This document shows, in pieces, positions 42,710-51,754 of a stretch of DNA of 64,000 bases; position 1 is the first letter of the stretch; the number at the start of each line of letters is the position of its first letter. This DNA is from Gynuella sp050296195 (lineage in GTDB: Bacteria > Pseudomonadota > Gammaproteobacteria > Pseudomonadales > Natronospirillaceae): assembly GCF_050296195.1 (NCBI RefSeq), contig NZ_JBNKRB010000036.1. One strand, written 5' to 3'. Made by a program: the position numbers and the translations under genes. The notes beneath the pieces were generated by a model. That model was not told the origin of the DNA, did not search any database, and was given only the letters and a program-made list of their open reading frames with translations.

Positions 42710-43916
42710 CCGCTTTCCGCTCTGGGTCATACTGGCGATTGTCTTATTAATACTCGGGACTGTGTTCTATCAGAGCCTGGAGTGGATCGAAACGGAACAC
42801 GATCTCGGCTTCAGCAACAAAGCCCGACAACAGCCATTTCTAGCAGCAGAACAGTTTTTGCAGACCCAGGATATTGGCTTTGCCTCCGTGAACCATTTTC
42901 GTACCTTTGATGAACCGGATCTTGCCAGCACGATTCCTGTCGATGACACCATTATGTTGATGGACGCCTACGGGTCATTATCGGACCGGCGCGCTGAAGC
43001 GCTGCTGACATGGGTCGCTGGCGGTGGTCATCTGATGGTCAGCACAGATAACCCCTATCTGAAGGATATCGACCACGTCAGAGATCCTGTGTTTGATTTG
43101 TTTTCAGTAGAACGGATTCGCGGCTACGATGATTTCGATTATGACCAACTCGAAACCCTCGATACGCTGGACGACCTGACCGGCATGAACCTGATTAACC
43201 ACTGCGATGTCCTGTATGCACAGGACACCTTCTCATTCGCAGACGATGATCATCAGGTCGAAGCCGATTTCATCACTAATGACAGCCTGGATGGTGACAG
43301 TGATGTCTTCGGCCTGATTGGCGAACCAGGGCAGTATCACATGCTGCAGTATCAGTATGGTGATGGCATGATCAGTTATCTGGTCAGTTTTAAATTCTGG
43401 CAAAACAAAACCATTGGCTGCCTTGATCATGCCTATATTCTGGCCCAGCTGGCGCCGACCTCAGGCAACACCCTGCACGTGTATTACAACCACGATTATC
43501 CGAATCTGTTTGTGATTTTATGGCGCCATTTTTACGCTGTTGTGATTGCAGCTGTGATTCTGCTGATGCTCTGGCTATGGTCACGCATGATGCGTTTTGG
43601 TCCGGTTCGCAGGGAAGATAATCACGGCCAGCGGCAAATCCTCGAACATATTCGTGCCAGCGCCGGATTTCTATGGCGGATGGACAAAGGCGAATCTCTC
43701 ATACAGCAGACGCGGGCCGAGGTGCGGGGGTTACTCAGACAACGTATTCAGCATATTGACCGGCTTAGCGAAGCCGAACAAATCCGCCAGCTGTCTCAAC
43801 AACTGCGGATAACCAAAGACGCCGTCGCAGTGGCGTTATTCCAGCCGGCCCCAAAAGACCATGCCGGCTTTACCCATACCATCAGAGCGCTACAACATAT
43901 AAAGGATAAATTATGA
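42699..43916 (+). CDS. DUF4350-domain membrane protein
   Basis: A 405-residue protein with helices at about 7-25 and 272-295 and a large extracytoplasmic domain between them. The domain starts NKARQQPFLAAEQFLQTQDI and contains LLTWVAGGGHLMVSTDNPYL, the DUF4350 pattern that resembles a Rossmann-like glutamine-amidotransferase fold. The cytoplasmic tail has HIRASAGFLWRMDKGESLIQ. CAGGGAG precedes ATG 42699, which overlaps the upstream gene by 11 bases. It probably forms a membrane complex with the other products of this operon. Confidence 0.82.
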   Translation: MSHNRFPLWVILAIVLLILGTVFYQSLEWIETEHDLGFSNKARQQPFLAAEQFLQTQDIGFASVNHFRTFDEPDLASTIPVDDTIMLMDAYGSLSDRRAEALLTWVAGGGHLMVSTDNPYLKDIDHVRDPVFDLFSVERIRGYDDFDYDQLETLDTLDDLTGMNLINHCDVLYAQDTFSFADDDHQVEADFITNDSLDGDSDVFGLIGEPGQYHMLQYQYGDGMISYLVSFKFWQNKTIGCLDHAYILAQLAPTSGNTLHVYYNHDYPNLFVILWRHFYAVVIAAVILLMLWLWSRMMRFGPVRREDNHGQRQILEHIRASAGFLWRMDKGESLIQQTRAEVRGLLRQRIQHIDRLSEAEQIRQLSQQLRITKDAVAVALFQPAPKDHAGFTHTIRALQHIKDKL

Positions 43917-44905
43917 GCGACGCCCCTATTAATCACGCTATTGATCAAGAAGTCCAAGCTATCAGCGAACAACTGTCAGGCCTGAAAGCGGAACTGGAAA
44001 AAGCGATTGTCGGCCAGTCCGATGTCATCGAACACACCCTGATTGCTCTTATTGCCGGCGGTCATGTACTGATTGAAGGTGTGCCTGGCTTGGGAAAAAC
44101 CATGTTGGTACGGGCTTTGGCCAAGGCGTTTCAGGGTAAATTCGGACGGGTTCAGTTCACGCCTGACCTTATGCCCAGTGATGTGACCGGTCACTCCATG
44201 TACCACATGGAAACCCAGACTTTCAAAGTCCGCAAAGGTCCGGTCTTCACCAACCTGCTGCTGGCAGACGAAATCAACCGGGCACCCGCCAAAACCCAAG
44301 CGGCGCTGCTGGAGGTCATGCAGGAATATCAAGTCACTATCGACGGAACGCCTTTCGAAGTACCAACCCCGTTTATGGTGCTGGCCACTCAGAATCCTAT
44401 CGAACAGGAAGGTACTTACCCGCTACCCGAGGCCGAACTCGACCGTTTTCTGATGAAGCTGAAAATCGATTTCCCAGAACTTGAGCATGAGCAGGATATT
44501 GTCCGTCAGGTCACCGACCCTCAGGGAGCCACAGTCGATTACCTGGCTCGAATTAACACCATGACTACGCTTGAACAAGTGAGTCACTGGCAACAAATTG
44601 CCTGGCAGATTCTCGCCGATGACGAAGTCATCTCCTATGCCGTCAGAATTACCCGCTCCACCCGCGAATGGCCGGGAATCGCCCGGGGAGCGGGTCCACG
44701 TGGCAGTATCAACCTGATTCGTGCCGCCAAGGTTCGGGCCATGATGGCCGGACGCTCCTTTATTACTCCCGATGATGTTAAAAAGCTGGCACCCGCAGTC
44801 CTGCGGCACCGTCTGTTGCTATCGGCGGAGATGGAAATTGAAGGCATGGACGTTGATACAGTGCTGGACAGACTACTTGAAGAGACCGGGGCTCCACGTC
44901 AATGA
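43913..44905 (+). CDS. MoxR-family AAA+ ATPase
   Basis: A 330-residue cytosolic ATPase with Walker A GVPGLGKTMLVRALA, Walker B LLADEINRAPAKTQAALLEV, sensor 1 VLATQNPIEQEGTYPLPEAE and the C-terminal RGPRGSINLIRAAKVRA-like sensor 2 region (GAGPRGSINLIRAAKV). MoxR ATPases act as chaperones that load or mature partner proteins carrying VWA-like domains; the partner here is probably the DUF58 protein encoded next. Both junctions of this gene are ATGA overlaps, so its synthesis is coupled to its neighbours. Confidence 0.95.
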   Translation: MSDAPINHAIDQEVQAISEQLSGLKAELEKAIVGQSDVIEHTLIALIAGGHVLIEGVPGLGKTMLVRALAKAFQGKFGRVQFTPDLMPSDVTGHSMYHMETQTFKVRKGPVFTNLLLADEINRAPAKTQAALLEVMQEYQVTIDGTPFEVPTPFMVLATQNPIEQEGTYPLPEAELDRFLMKLKIDFPELEHEQDIVRQVTDPQGATVDYLARINTMTTLEQVSHWQQIAWQILADDEVISYAVRITRSTREWPGIARGAGPRGSINLIRAAKVRAMMAGRSFITPDDVKKLAPAVLRHRLLLSAEMEIEGMDVDTVLDRLLEETGAPRQ

Positions 44906-46275
44906 CACGACGCACGCTGCACCCCAGCAAACGTATGTTCCATGCCGGTTTGCTGATCATCACCGGACTGTTGCTGATACAGGGTTATACGTTGTGGCAA
45001 CTGCCGGGCAGCTGGATACTGGCCGCCGGACAACCCATCAATGACACGTTGTTTTATGCCCTGTTGGTACTGCTCACCCTGGTCATTGTGATTCCGGCAA
45101 TGGATCTGATGATGTCATGGCAACTGCCGCAGGCCCAGCTTGAACGACAAATTAACCACAACCTGTCTCTGGACAAATGGATTACCGTCACCCTGACGGT
45201 GGAACATAATTTTCCCCGGCCTGTAGCATTGCAACTGTTCGATCACGTGCCGGACAGTTGTGATTTTGAGGGACTGCCGTTAACTGTACCGGTACAACCA
45301 GGTCATCGAAGCGTCGTCAGCTACCAGCTACAGCCCCGTCGCCGTGGTCCTCTGACCTTAAATCGCATCGATATAAAAGTAGCTTCGCTCTGGGGTTTCT
45401 GGCAGTTGCAGCAATCTCATCCGGTTGAAACATCCGTCAAGGTATTCCCCGATTTCGCCTCTGTGGTCGATTATCAGTTGCTGGCCGTTGACCATCAGAG
45501 CAGTCAGCTTGGTATCCATCGCAAACAACGCCGTGGTGAGGGCATGGACTTTCATCAGTTACGGGAATACCGGCGAGGCGATTCTCTGCGCCAAATTGAC
45601 TGGAAAGCCACCTCCCATCGCCAAAAACTGATTTCCCGCGAATATCAGGATGAACGTGATCAGCAGATCATTCTACTGCTGGACGCTGGTCGCAGGATGC
45701 TGACCAGAGAAGGTAAGAGCTCTCACTTTGACCACTGTCTGAATTGTTTGATGATGCTTTCGTATATCGCCTTACGCCAGGGTGATTCGGTCAGCATGAT
45801 GAGCTTTGGGGCTGCCACCCGACATATGTCAGCCATCAAAGGTGCCAGTAATATCAACCGGCTGATCAACCAGTTCTATGATTTCTATCCGGACAAATCC
45901 GCCCCCGATTATCTGGAAGCTGCCCGTGAACTGATGCAACGCCATCGCAAACGCTCACTGGTGGTACTCACCACCAACCTGCGCGATGAGGATAGTGACG
46001 ACATTCTGAATGCGGTAAAACTGTTAAAAAAATGTCATCTGGTGCTGGTCGCCAATCTGCGTGAGGAAAATCTTGATCAAACACTGTCGCAGCCGGTTCA
46101 CAGTTTTGATCAGGCGATTATTTATGCCGGCATTAATGATTACCTGCACGAGCGTCGCCAATTGCAGAAACGTCTGCAGGCACAAGGAGTATTTTTTGCT
46201 GACTGTACACCCAGTCAATTGACCGCTCAGGTCATTAACCGTTACCTGGCTATCAAACGGGCGGGTTACCTGTAG
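44902..46275 (+). CDS. DUF58-domain protein (VWA-like partner of MoxR)
   Basis: A 457-residue protein with two N-terminal membrane helices (about 13-30 and 48-68). The signature DUF58 block is YRRGDSLRQIDWKATSHRQK followed by LISREYQDERDQQIILLLDA, after which a VWA-like fold follows with a degenerate metal site (DAGRRMLTREG; the Ser of DxSxS is replaced). It is the last gene of the operon and overlaps moxR as ATGA. MoxR/DUF58 pairs are linked to envelope integrity and stress functions in several bacteria; this is family knowledge, not visible here. Confidence 0.9.
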   Translation: MTRRTLHPSKRMFHAGLLIITGLLLIQGYTLWQLPGSWILAAGQPINDTLFYALLVLLTLVIVIPAMDLMMSWQLPQAQLERQINHNLSLDKWITVTLTVEHNFPRPVALQLFDHVPDSCDFEGLPLTVPVQPGHRSVVSYQLQPRRRGPLTLNRIDIKVASLWGFWQLQQSHPVETSVKVFPDFASVVDYQLLAVDHQSSQLGIHRKQRRGEGMDFHQLREYRRGDSLRQIDWKATSHRQKLISREYQDERDQQIILLLDAGRRMLTREGKSSHFDHCLNCLMMLSYIALRQGDSVSMMSFGAATRHMSAIKGASNINRLINQFYDFYPDKSAPDYLEAARELMQRHRKRSLVVLTTNLRDEDSDDILNAVKLLKKCHLVLVANLREENLDQTLSQPVHSFDQAIIYAGINDYLHERRQLQKRLQAQGVFFADCTPSQLTAQVINRYLAIKRAGYL

Positions 46276-46323
46276 GGCCTTTCGACGACGGTATGCACAC
46301 TACCCTTGTCTGGCCCGCATAAT

Positions 46324-46346
46324 AAAAAGGCCGCTCACGCGACCTT
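46324..46346 (-). terminator. Terminator for the minus-strand membrane-protein gene
   Basis: On the minus strand AAGGTCGC, loop GTGA, GCGGCCTT is followed by TTTATT. One mismatch interrupts the 8-bp stem. It lies about 36 nt beyond the stop at 46382. Confidence 0.6.
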
Positions 46347-46381
46347 GGTAAATCTAATGATCCGGTACATCGGATTGCAGA

Positions 46382-47116
46382 TCATGCTGCTTCCAATGTG
46401 CTCTGCTCATAACCGAAAATATTACGATACAACATTGAGAAACAGATAACGCTCATTGGCAAGGTCCAAATCAGACCAATACCCACCGGAATTGCCGCGA
46501 TCAAATTAATAAAGCCCAAAACGAAGAGCAAACCAAATACACTGAACCAGCGTTTAGTGATGGCCTTACGCGAGGTTTCCATTGCCTTCCATACAGGCAT
46601 TTTCTTTTCGACCACGAGTGGCATCGCCAGATAATATGCAAGCCCCAGATAGATGCCGGGAATGATCAACAGAATGAACCCCAGTAAAATCATCAGATAC
46701 ATGAGAATTAAACATAAAAAGATGTGCAAGCTTCTGCCAAAGCAACTGAACAACTGACTCACAGAAGCTTCAGCTCCAATAGCAAAGCGCAGGCCGATCA
46801 TAAACATACCCATTCCGAAAACCAGGTTGACGAAGGCAAAGACTAACTGCAATACCAGGATAAGTCCGATGGATCCAGTTGATCTCATAACAACCTGCAT
46901 CAGGATGTTAAATCCAATCACGATGACCATATATATGATGACAGCTAGATTAATCGTAAGCTTGGCACCCTTGGTTCTTTGCCAGGCTTCGCTGATCAGC
47001 CCTCCTATCGTAAACTCGTAGTTACCGCTGATACCGTCTTCCACTGACCCCCATTTTGGGCGATTGCCACGATCCGGCGTCAGATCCGATTGCGGGGTCG
47101 AATATACATCATTCAT
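46382..47116 (-). CDS. Multi-spanning membrane protein, DUF975-like
   Basis: A 244-residue protein with a short soluble N-terminus (MNDVYSTPQSDLTPDRGNRP) and about six hydrophobic segments, the clearest being LAVIIYMVIVIGFNILM, FLCLILMYLMILLGFILLII and WFSVFGLLFVLGFINLIAAI. The pair PGIYLGLAYYLAMPLVVEKK and VWKAMETSRKAITKRW is the signature of proteins annotated as DUF975 or glycerophosphodiester-phosphodiesterase membrane domain. No catalytic domain is present. ATG 47116 has AAGGA 9 nt upstream; a longer in-frame extension to 47269 is not needed. Confidence 0.75.
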   Translation of the reverse strand: MNDVYSTPQSDLTPDRGNRPKWGSVEDGISGNYEFTIGGLISEAWQRTKGAKLTINLAVIIYMVIVIGFNILMQVVMRSTGSIGLILVLQLVFAFVNLVFGMGMFMIGLRFAIGAEASVSQLFSCFGRSLHIFLCLILMYLMILLGFILLIIPGIYLGLAYYLAMPLVVEKKMPVWKAMETSRKAITKRWFSVFGLLFVLGFINLIAAIPVGIGLIWTLPMSVICFSMLYRNIFGYEQSTLEAA

Positions 47117-47265
47117 TATATATGTCCTTCTGTCTGTCCATATTAACTCCTGAGTTCCCATAGCGGGAAACCGGCAGGCACTTGTACTATCAGTCAGTAT
47201 AGCGTAGACAAACGAGGCGAAATTCAGATAGTGAATTAGTTGCAGATCACGTTTTGCAACCCAAA

Positions 47266-47643
47266 TCATTTCTCCGAAAGGTTTAATCGACAGATCTCAT
47301 CACGGTTATACAATGCATCGGTTTTATTCGGGAAAAGTTGTATCGCCACCGGCGTGATCAGCAAGGCTTTGCCATCCACCAGCCCCACATAACCGGCCTG
47401 TAACTCTGCGACAAAATGGTCTTGGTGTTGCGCCAGAAGATGTTCAGCGGGCAACTTCACGTAAGCCAGCAAACCATTACCCAGCTCATCTGCGATGAAC
47501 CGTTCATGTCGATACAAACATAAGGTGCTGGTGGTTAACATCAGAACCTGTTCATTACGAAAATAAAGCAGTTCAACGGTTTGTCCGCGAACCGACGCTA
47601 ACTGGCTGCTAACGATAATGTCTGAAGAGTCGGTGAATATCAT
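47266..47643 (-). CDS. Small hypothetical protein
   Basis: A soluble protein of about 125 residues without recognisable family. It is rich in beta-prone segments (TVELLYFRNEQVLMLTTSTL) and ends in NRDEICRLNLSEK. The ATG at 47643 or a GTG at 47652 could start it; neither has a clear ribosome site, which lowers confidence. It lies upstream of the DUF975-like gene on the same strand, about 150 bases away, and is divergent from the DUF808 gene. Confidence 0.5.
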   Translation of the reverse strand: MIFTDSSDIIVSSQLASVRGQTVELLYFRNEQVLMLTTSTLCLYRHERFIADELGNGLLAYVKLPAEHLLAQHQDHFVAELQAGYVGLVDGKALLITPVAIQLFPNKTDALYNRDEICRLNLSEK

Positions 47644-47755
47644 GAGACACACAATGGTTTAGGAAATAACCACGGCACAATACCGACATCCAACCATAGG
47701 AGCAAACTACCGGCAATGTTATGATCCGCCTCTTTCAAAAACAGCAAAGAGGAAG

Positions 47756-48691
47756 ATGGCGTTGGCGGGAAGCAGTTTATTGGCACTCATTGATGATATT
47801 GCCACGTTACTTGATGATATTGCCGTAATGTCCAAAGTCGCCGCCAAGAAGACAGCGGCCGTACTGGGCGACGACCTGGCATTGAATGCCGAACAGGTGA
47901 CGGGTGTCAAAGCTGACCGGGAATTACCAGTGGTTTGGGCGGTCACCAAAGGATCATTATTGAACAAAGTGATTCTGGTACCCGCGGCACTACTCATTTC
48001 TGCAGTGGCTCCCTGGTTGATTACACCATTATTAATGCTGGGTGGTGCATACCTTTGTTTTGAAGGATTTGAAAAGGTCTGGCATTTATTTCACACACCT
48101 GACGCGGAGCATAAACAGCAACGACAACAGGTATTGCAGCAACCAGACATAGATTTGGTCGCCTATGAGAAGAACAAAGTCAAAGGAGCCATTCGGACAG
48201 ACTTTATTCTCTCCGCCGAAATTGTCGTTATTGCTCTCGGCACGGTTCAGGGTGCACCTTTCATAACTCAGGTCGGAGTGGTCGCGGGCATTGCGTTTGT
48301 CATGACTCTCGGTGTTTATGCCCTGGTCGCCGCCATTGTCAAAATCGATGATGCGGGCCTGTTTCTGATCAGTGGTGGTGCCACTGGGTTACGTGCATGG
48401 TTCGGTCGTTTTCTCTTGAAACTGGCGCCATATCTGATGAAAACCCTCTCCATTGCCGGCACCGTTGCTATGTTTCTGGTCGGGGGCGGCATTCTCTCCC
48501 ATGGCCTGCCTGGCTTGGCTGAAGTACTCCACTCTGTCTCGGCCTCTACCCATTCGTTACCAGCGATTGGCATGATCGTTGGTGGATTGTTACCAAGCCT
48601 GATCAACTGTGCTATCGGTCTGGCGGCCGGCGGTCTGGTGTATTTGCTTGTAGAACAGCTGATTGGCCGTTGGTTCGGGAAGTCGCACTAA
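47756..48691 (+). CDS. DUF808 family inner-membrane protein (YedI-like)
   Basis: A 311-residue membrane protein whose N-terminus, LLALIDDIATLLDDIAVMSK followed by VAAKKTAAVLGDDLALNAEQ, is the unmistakable start of the DUF808/YedI family. Seven or so hydrophobic helices follow, including VAGIAFVMTLGVYALVAAIV and ALGTVQGAPFITQV-type segments. GAGGAAG precedes the ATG. No function is established for the family. Its stop overlaps the next start (TAATG). Confidence 0.92.
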   Translation: MALAGSSLLALIDDIATLLDDIAVMSKVAAKKTAAVLGDDLALNAEQVTGVKADRELPVVWAVTKGSLLNKVILVPAALLISAVAPWLITPLLMLGGAYLCFEGFEKVWHLFHTPDAEHKQQRQQVLQQPDIDLVAYEKNKVKGAIRTDFILSAEIVVIALGTVQGAPFITQVGVVAGIAFVMTLGVYALVAAIVKIDDAGLFLISGGATGLRAWFGRFLLKLAPYLMKTLSIAGTVAMFLVGGGILSHGLPGLAEVLHSVSASTHSLPAIGMIVGGLLPSLINCAIGLAAGGLVYLLVEQLIGRWFGKSH

Positions 48692-49065
48692 TGGCCAGAC
48701 TGGTATTTCGTCTTAATAATGTACCGGATGATGAAGCCGAAGAAGTGCGTGATTTGTTGCGTCAGCATGAAATTGAGTTTTACGAAACCAGCGCCGGTCG
48801 CTGGAACATTTCACTGGCCGCTATCTGGCTGAGTAACAATGATCAGTTTGACCACGCCCGTGAACTCATCAACCACTGGCAGCAGGAACGCTATGAACGT
48901 CTTCATGAAGAACGTCAGGCTGTTCACAAACGAGGGTTTCTGGGTAATTTGTGGTTGGGGTTTCGCCGCCAGCCGGTAGTATTCGTCATGTACCTGCTGG
49001 CGGTGATTATCATGATGGCTCTGAGTGTCGTCCCTTTCTGGTTGTTTTCAGGAATCCAGCTTTAA
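48691..49065 (+). CDS. DUF6164-like small membrane protein
   Basis: A 124-residue protein coupled to the DUF808 gene by a one-base overlap (TAATG). The N-terminal 60 residues form a small alpha/beta domain (LVFRLNNVPDDEAEEVRDLL, with GRWNISLAAIWLSN), resembling domains that follow the DUF2007/ferredoxin-like pattern; a charged helix and then a single C-terminal membrane helix (VVFVMYLLAVIIMMALSVVP) follow. I place it in the DUF6164 family from memory of this opening wording; function unknown. Confidence 0.75.
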   Translation: MARLVFRLNNVPDDEAEEVRDLLRQHEIEFYETSAGRWNISLAAIWLSNNDQFDHARELINHWQQERYERLHEERQAVHKRGFLGNLWLGFRRQPVVFVMYLLAVIIMMALSVVPFWLFSGIQL

Positions 49066-49078
49066 CGACACCCGGCTT

Positions 49079-50170
49079 TCACTGTTTTAATGGAACGGCT
49101 GGTGTTTGCAGCATACGCAGTAACGGTTGCCGGTCAAGAACCCAACGGCGCAAGCTCCAACCGACCAGCAGTCCGGCGACAAAGCCGCCAATATGCGCCC
49201 AGTAGGCGACACTGCCGTCGCCCCTAAGCAACCCGAAGATATTGAGGCCCAGCCAGATTGCGAAGAACCAGAACACACTGAGCCGTGCCTGATACAACAC
49301 AAACAGGTAACTGAGTTTGGCATGACGAAACCAGATCATGTACATGCCAAACAATCCGGCGATCGCCGCACTCGCCCCTACCAGAGACATCTGTGTACCA
49401 CTGACAACAGCAATGATGACTTCCAGCCCGATTCCGGCCAGACCGGTGAGCAGATAAAGCCCCAAATAACGCCACGGACCGAGCACATCTTCGATGTTGT
49501 CACCGATAATCCAGAGAAAATACATATTTCCAAACAGATGCAACAGACCGCCATGTAAAAACTGGCAGGTCACTACAGACCATATCAGTTGGTTGCTATT
49601 CTCCAGCGGCACAAAAACGGCAAAGTTTTCATATAACCAATCAGCCAGTTCCGGAGCCAGCAGAGACGGCAAAAACAGAACAATATTCAGCACCAGCAGC
49701 GACAGGGTCATCCAGGGAAATGATTTCGTTTTGACGTTGTATTCAACCGGCACCTGCAACAGCAATTGAAACAACCATGACTTCCAGGTCACTTTCTGAT
49801 GGATACGTTGCAAAGCGGAGTGCAATTCAATCGAATGCCGAACCTGCTCAGCTTCATGATGATCAATCCAGACACCATCACAACGGGGGCAGCAATCAAT
49901 TTCCACCGGGTAGTTTTTCAGCAATTTAAATGTATGCAGCGGTATTTCACAGCGATGACAATGACGCTGACTGGTACCGACAGGACTACCGAGATACTGG
50001 CGCAGATCATGTTGGTCCACGTCAGGGTCCTGATCCGAAATCACCTGGTTTAACTCATGCTCATCAAACCAACTGCCGGCACAACTTGAGCAGCGTTCGA
50101 TTTCCTGATCGAAAATATACTCCGTTACCAGGGTAGGCGTTCCACAGGCCGGGCACATCATATTACTCAT
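49079..50170 (-). CDS. Rhomboid intramembrane serine protease with N-terminal zinc ribbons
   Basis: A 363-residue fusion. Residues 1-110 hold two TFIIB-type zinc ribbons (CPACGTPTLV with CSSCAGSWFDEHEL, and CHRCEIPLHTF with CCPRCDGVWIDHHEAEQ). Residues about 140-345 form the rhomboid domain: LHGGLLHLFGNMYFLWIIGD (His and Asn of the oxyanion hole), the nucleophile in LVGASAAIAGLFGMY and the partner His in WAHIGGFVAGLLVG. It should cleave membrane proteins within the bilayer. The usual GxSG is GASA here, with Ala after Ser. It overlaps the upstream gene as TAATG. Confidence 0.9.
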   Translation of the reverse strand: MSNMMCPACGTPTLVTEYIFDQEIERCSSCAGSWFDEHELNQVISDQDPDVDQHDLRQYLGSPVGTSQRHCHRCEIPLHTFKLLKNYPVEIDCCPRCDGVWIDHHEAEQVRHSIELHSALQRIHQKVTWKSWLFQLLLQVPVEYNVKTKSFPWMTLSLLVLNIVLFLPSLLAPELADWLYENFAVFVPLENSNQLIWSVVTCQFLHGGLLHLFGNMYFLWIIGDNIEDVLGPWRYLGLYLLTGLAGIGLEVIIAVVSGTQMSLVGASAAIAGLFGMYMIWFRHAKLSYLFVLYQARLSVFWFFAIWLGLNIFGLLRGDGSVAYWAHIGGFVAGLLVGWSLRRWVLDRQPLLRMLQTPAVPLKQ

Positions 50171-50763
50171 TAATATTTCCCCAAATTCTTGAATGCTTTC
50201 AGCCGTTGCTGATACTCAGCCAGCTGATGCTCTATTCTGCTCAACAGTTTTTCCTGAGCCTCTATCGTCAAGTGCTCCAACGCACTACCATTACGTAGCG
50301 TTTCATAGCCGCTACTGTGTTTCAAAGACTCAGTAATATCCGCCAATTGCAGATAATAGCGGTTGGCGTCGCGCAGGATATCGACCGGCAGATCCAATGT
50401 GTCTGATGAATTGGACATAGTGTCCCAAACAAACAGGTTCAGCTCCGGCAATGCAGTAACACCGTTGTGAGACACCACCTTACCGTTATCATCCTTATTT
50501 AAAAAACGATTAACATATTGGCGCATCAAATCATTGTTACTGGCAAGCTCTTGATGCAGTGCATTGAGAGTGTAGTACTTCTTTTCCAGGCTGGTGATGC
50601 TGTGAAATTCCACCGCACTTTTAAGCCCTTCTGAAGTCGCCAGATAGACACCGATGATGGTCGACACCACTACAGCCATTTGGCTTATCCAGAAAAATAC
50701 GTTGTCCCGTTTGGAAAAATCCAGAATCGTTCCCGCAAACAATCGAAAAATTACGCCTACCAT
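50170..50763 (-). CDS. Hypothetical protein with one membrane helix
   Basis: A 197-residue protein of unknown family. The N-terminus MVGVIFRLFAGTILDFSKRD is followed by a membrane helix (FWISQMAVVVSTIIGVYLAT, about 23-42) and then a largely helical domain with coiled-coil character (LEKKYYTLNALHQELASNND and a C-terminal RIEHQLAEYQQRLKAF). ATG 50763 is preferred to 50772, because the latter lies within the AAGGAT ribosome site. It is translationally coupled to the rhomboid gene, so it could be a partner or substrate of that protease. Confidence 0.65.
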   Translation of the reverse strand: MVGVIFRLFAGTILDFSKRDNVFFWISQMAVVVSTIIGVYLATSEGLKSAVEFHSITSLEKKYYTLNALHQELASNNDLMRQYVNRFLNKDDNGKVVSHNGVTALPELNLFVWDTMSNSSDTLDLPVDILRDANRYYLQLADITESLKHSSGYETLRNGSALEHLTIEAQEKLLSRIEHQLAEYQQRLKAFKNLGKY

Positions 50764-50779
50764 TGTTATCATCCTTTAT

Positions 50780-51754
50780 TTATTTTTGCTGATTGAGTTT
50801 CTTCTCTCTTTTCTGCTGCCGGTGTTTCCGGCCGAATTCATTAGCATCCGAACCGATATGAGTTTCACCACGTTTTTGCGCCAGTTGTTGCTGTTTTTCA
50901 CGATCACGAAACCGCTGTTTCTGTTGCTCAGAGGTTTTCCCGTAACAGTGCCGACAACTGACCCCAGACTCAAAGTGCGGATGCTGCCGTTCTGCTGCGG
51001 TGATGGGCAGGCGACAGGCGTGACACAGATCATATTCGCCAATTTTTAAACCGTGAGTCACTGACACCCGGTTATCAAATACAAAACAGTCTCCCTGCCA
51101 TAAAGACCGTTCTTCAGGAACCGTTTCCAGGTATTTAAGAATACCGCCTTGTAAATGATAGACCTCATCAAATCCCTGCTCTTTCAAATAAGCGGTCGAT
51201 TTTTCACAACGAATGCCCCCGGTGCAAAACATTGCCACTTTCTTATGTTTGCTCTTATCCAGGTTCTGCTGCACATATTGAGGGAACTCGCGAAACGTTT
51301 CCGTTGCCGGGTTCACAGCATTTTTAAAACTGCCGATGTCATATTCATATTGATTACGGGTGTCGATGACCAGCGTCTCGGGGTCACTGATCAGATCGTT
51401 CCAGTCTTCCGGCTTAACATAAGTACCCACTACTTTTCTGGGGTCGATACCTTCGACCCCCATCGTGACAATTTCTTTTTTTAGTTTCACACGGGTGCGA
51501 TAAAACGGCATGGACTGATCATATGATTCTTTCCAGTCAAGGTCGCCAAGACGGCTGTCCTGACGCAAAAAAGCCAGCAGTTCGTCGATACCTTGACGGG
51601 TTCCAGCCACAGTACCGTTAATACCCTCGCGGGCTAGGATCAACGTACCTCTGACACCCGATGCCTGCATCTGGTCGAGCAGCGGCTGCTGCAGGGCTTC
51701 ATAATCTTCGAAAGTGACAAACTTATAGAGTGCACATACAACTATCTGGTTCAT
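50780..51754 (-). CDS. trhO: tRNA uridine 5-hydroxylation protein TrhO (rhodanese family)
   Basis: A 324-residue protein equal to E. coli YceA/TrhO in build. The N-terminal ferredoxin-like domain is CALYKFVTFEDYEALQQPLL with LAREGINGTVAG; the rhodanese domain carries the active loop CTGGIRCEKS (Cys177) and the C-terminal zinc-like cysteines CHACRLPI and CRHCYGK. TrhO makes 5-hydroxyuridine at the wobble position of tRNA with oxygen. ATG 51754 has AGG at 9 nt; the longer upstream frame is not homologous. It is 16 bases before the small membrane gene, so they may share a transcript. Confidence 0.94.
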   Translation of the reverse strand: MNQIVVCALYKFVTFEDYEALQQPLLDQMQASGVRGTLILAREGINGTVAGTRQGIDELLAFLRQDSRLGDLDWKESYDQSMPFYRTRVKLKKEIVTMGVEGIDPRKVVGTYVKPEDWNDLISDPETLVIDTRNQYEYDIGSFKNAVNPATETFREFPQYVQQNLDKSKHKKVAMFCTGGIRCEKSTAYLKEQGFDEVYHLQGGILKYLETVPEERSLWQGDCFVFDNRVSVTHGLKIGEYDLCHACRLPITAAERQHPHFESGVSCRHCYGKTSEQQKQRFRDREKQQQLAQKRGETHIGSDANEFGRKHRQQKREKKLNQQK

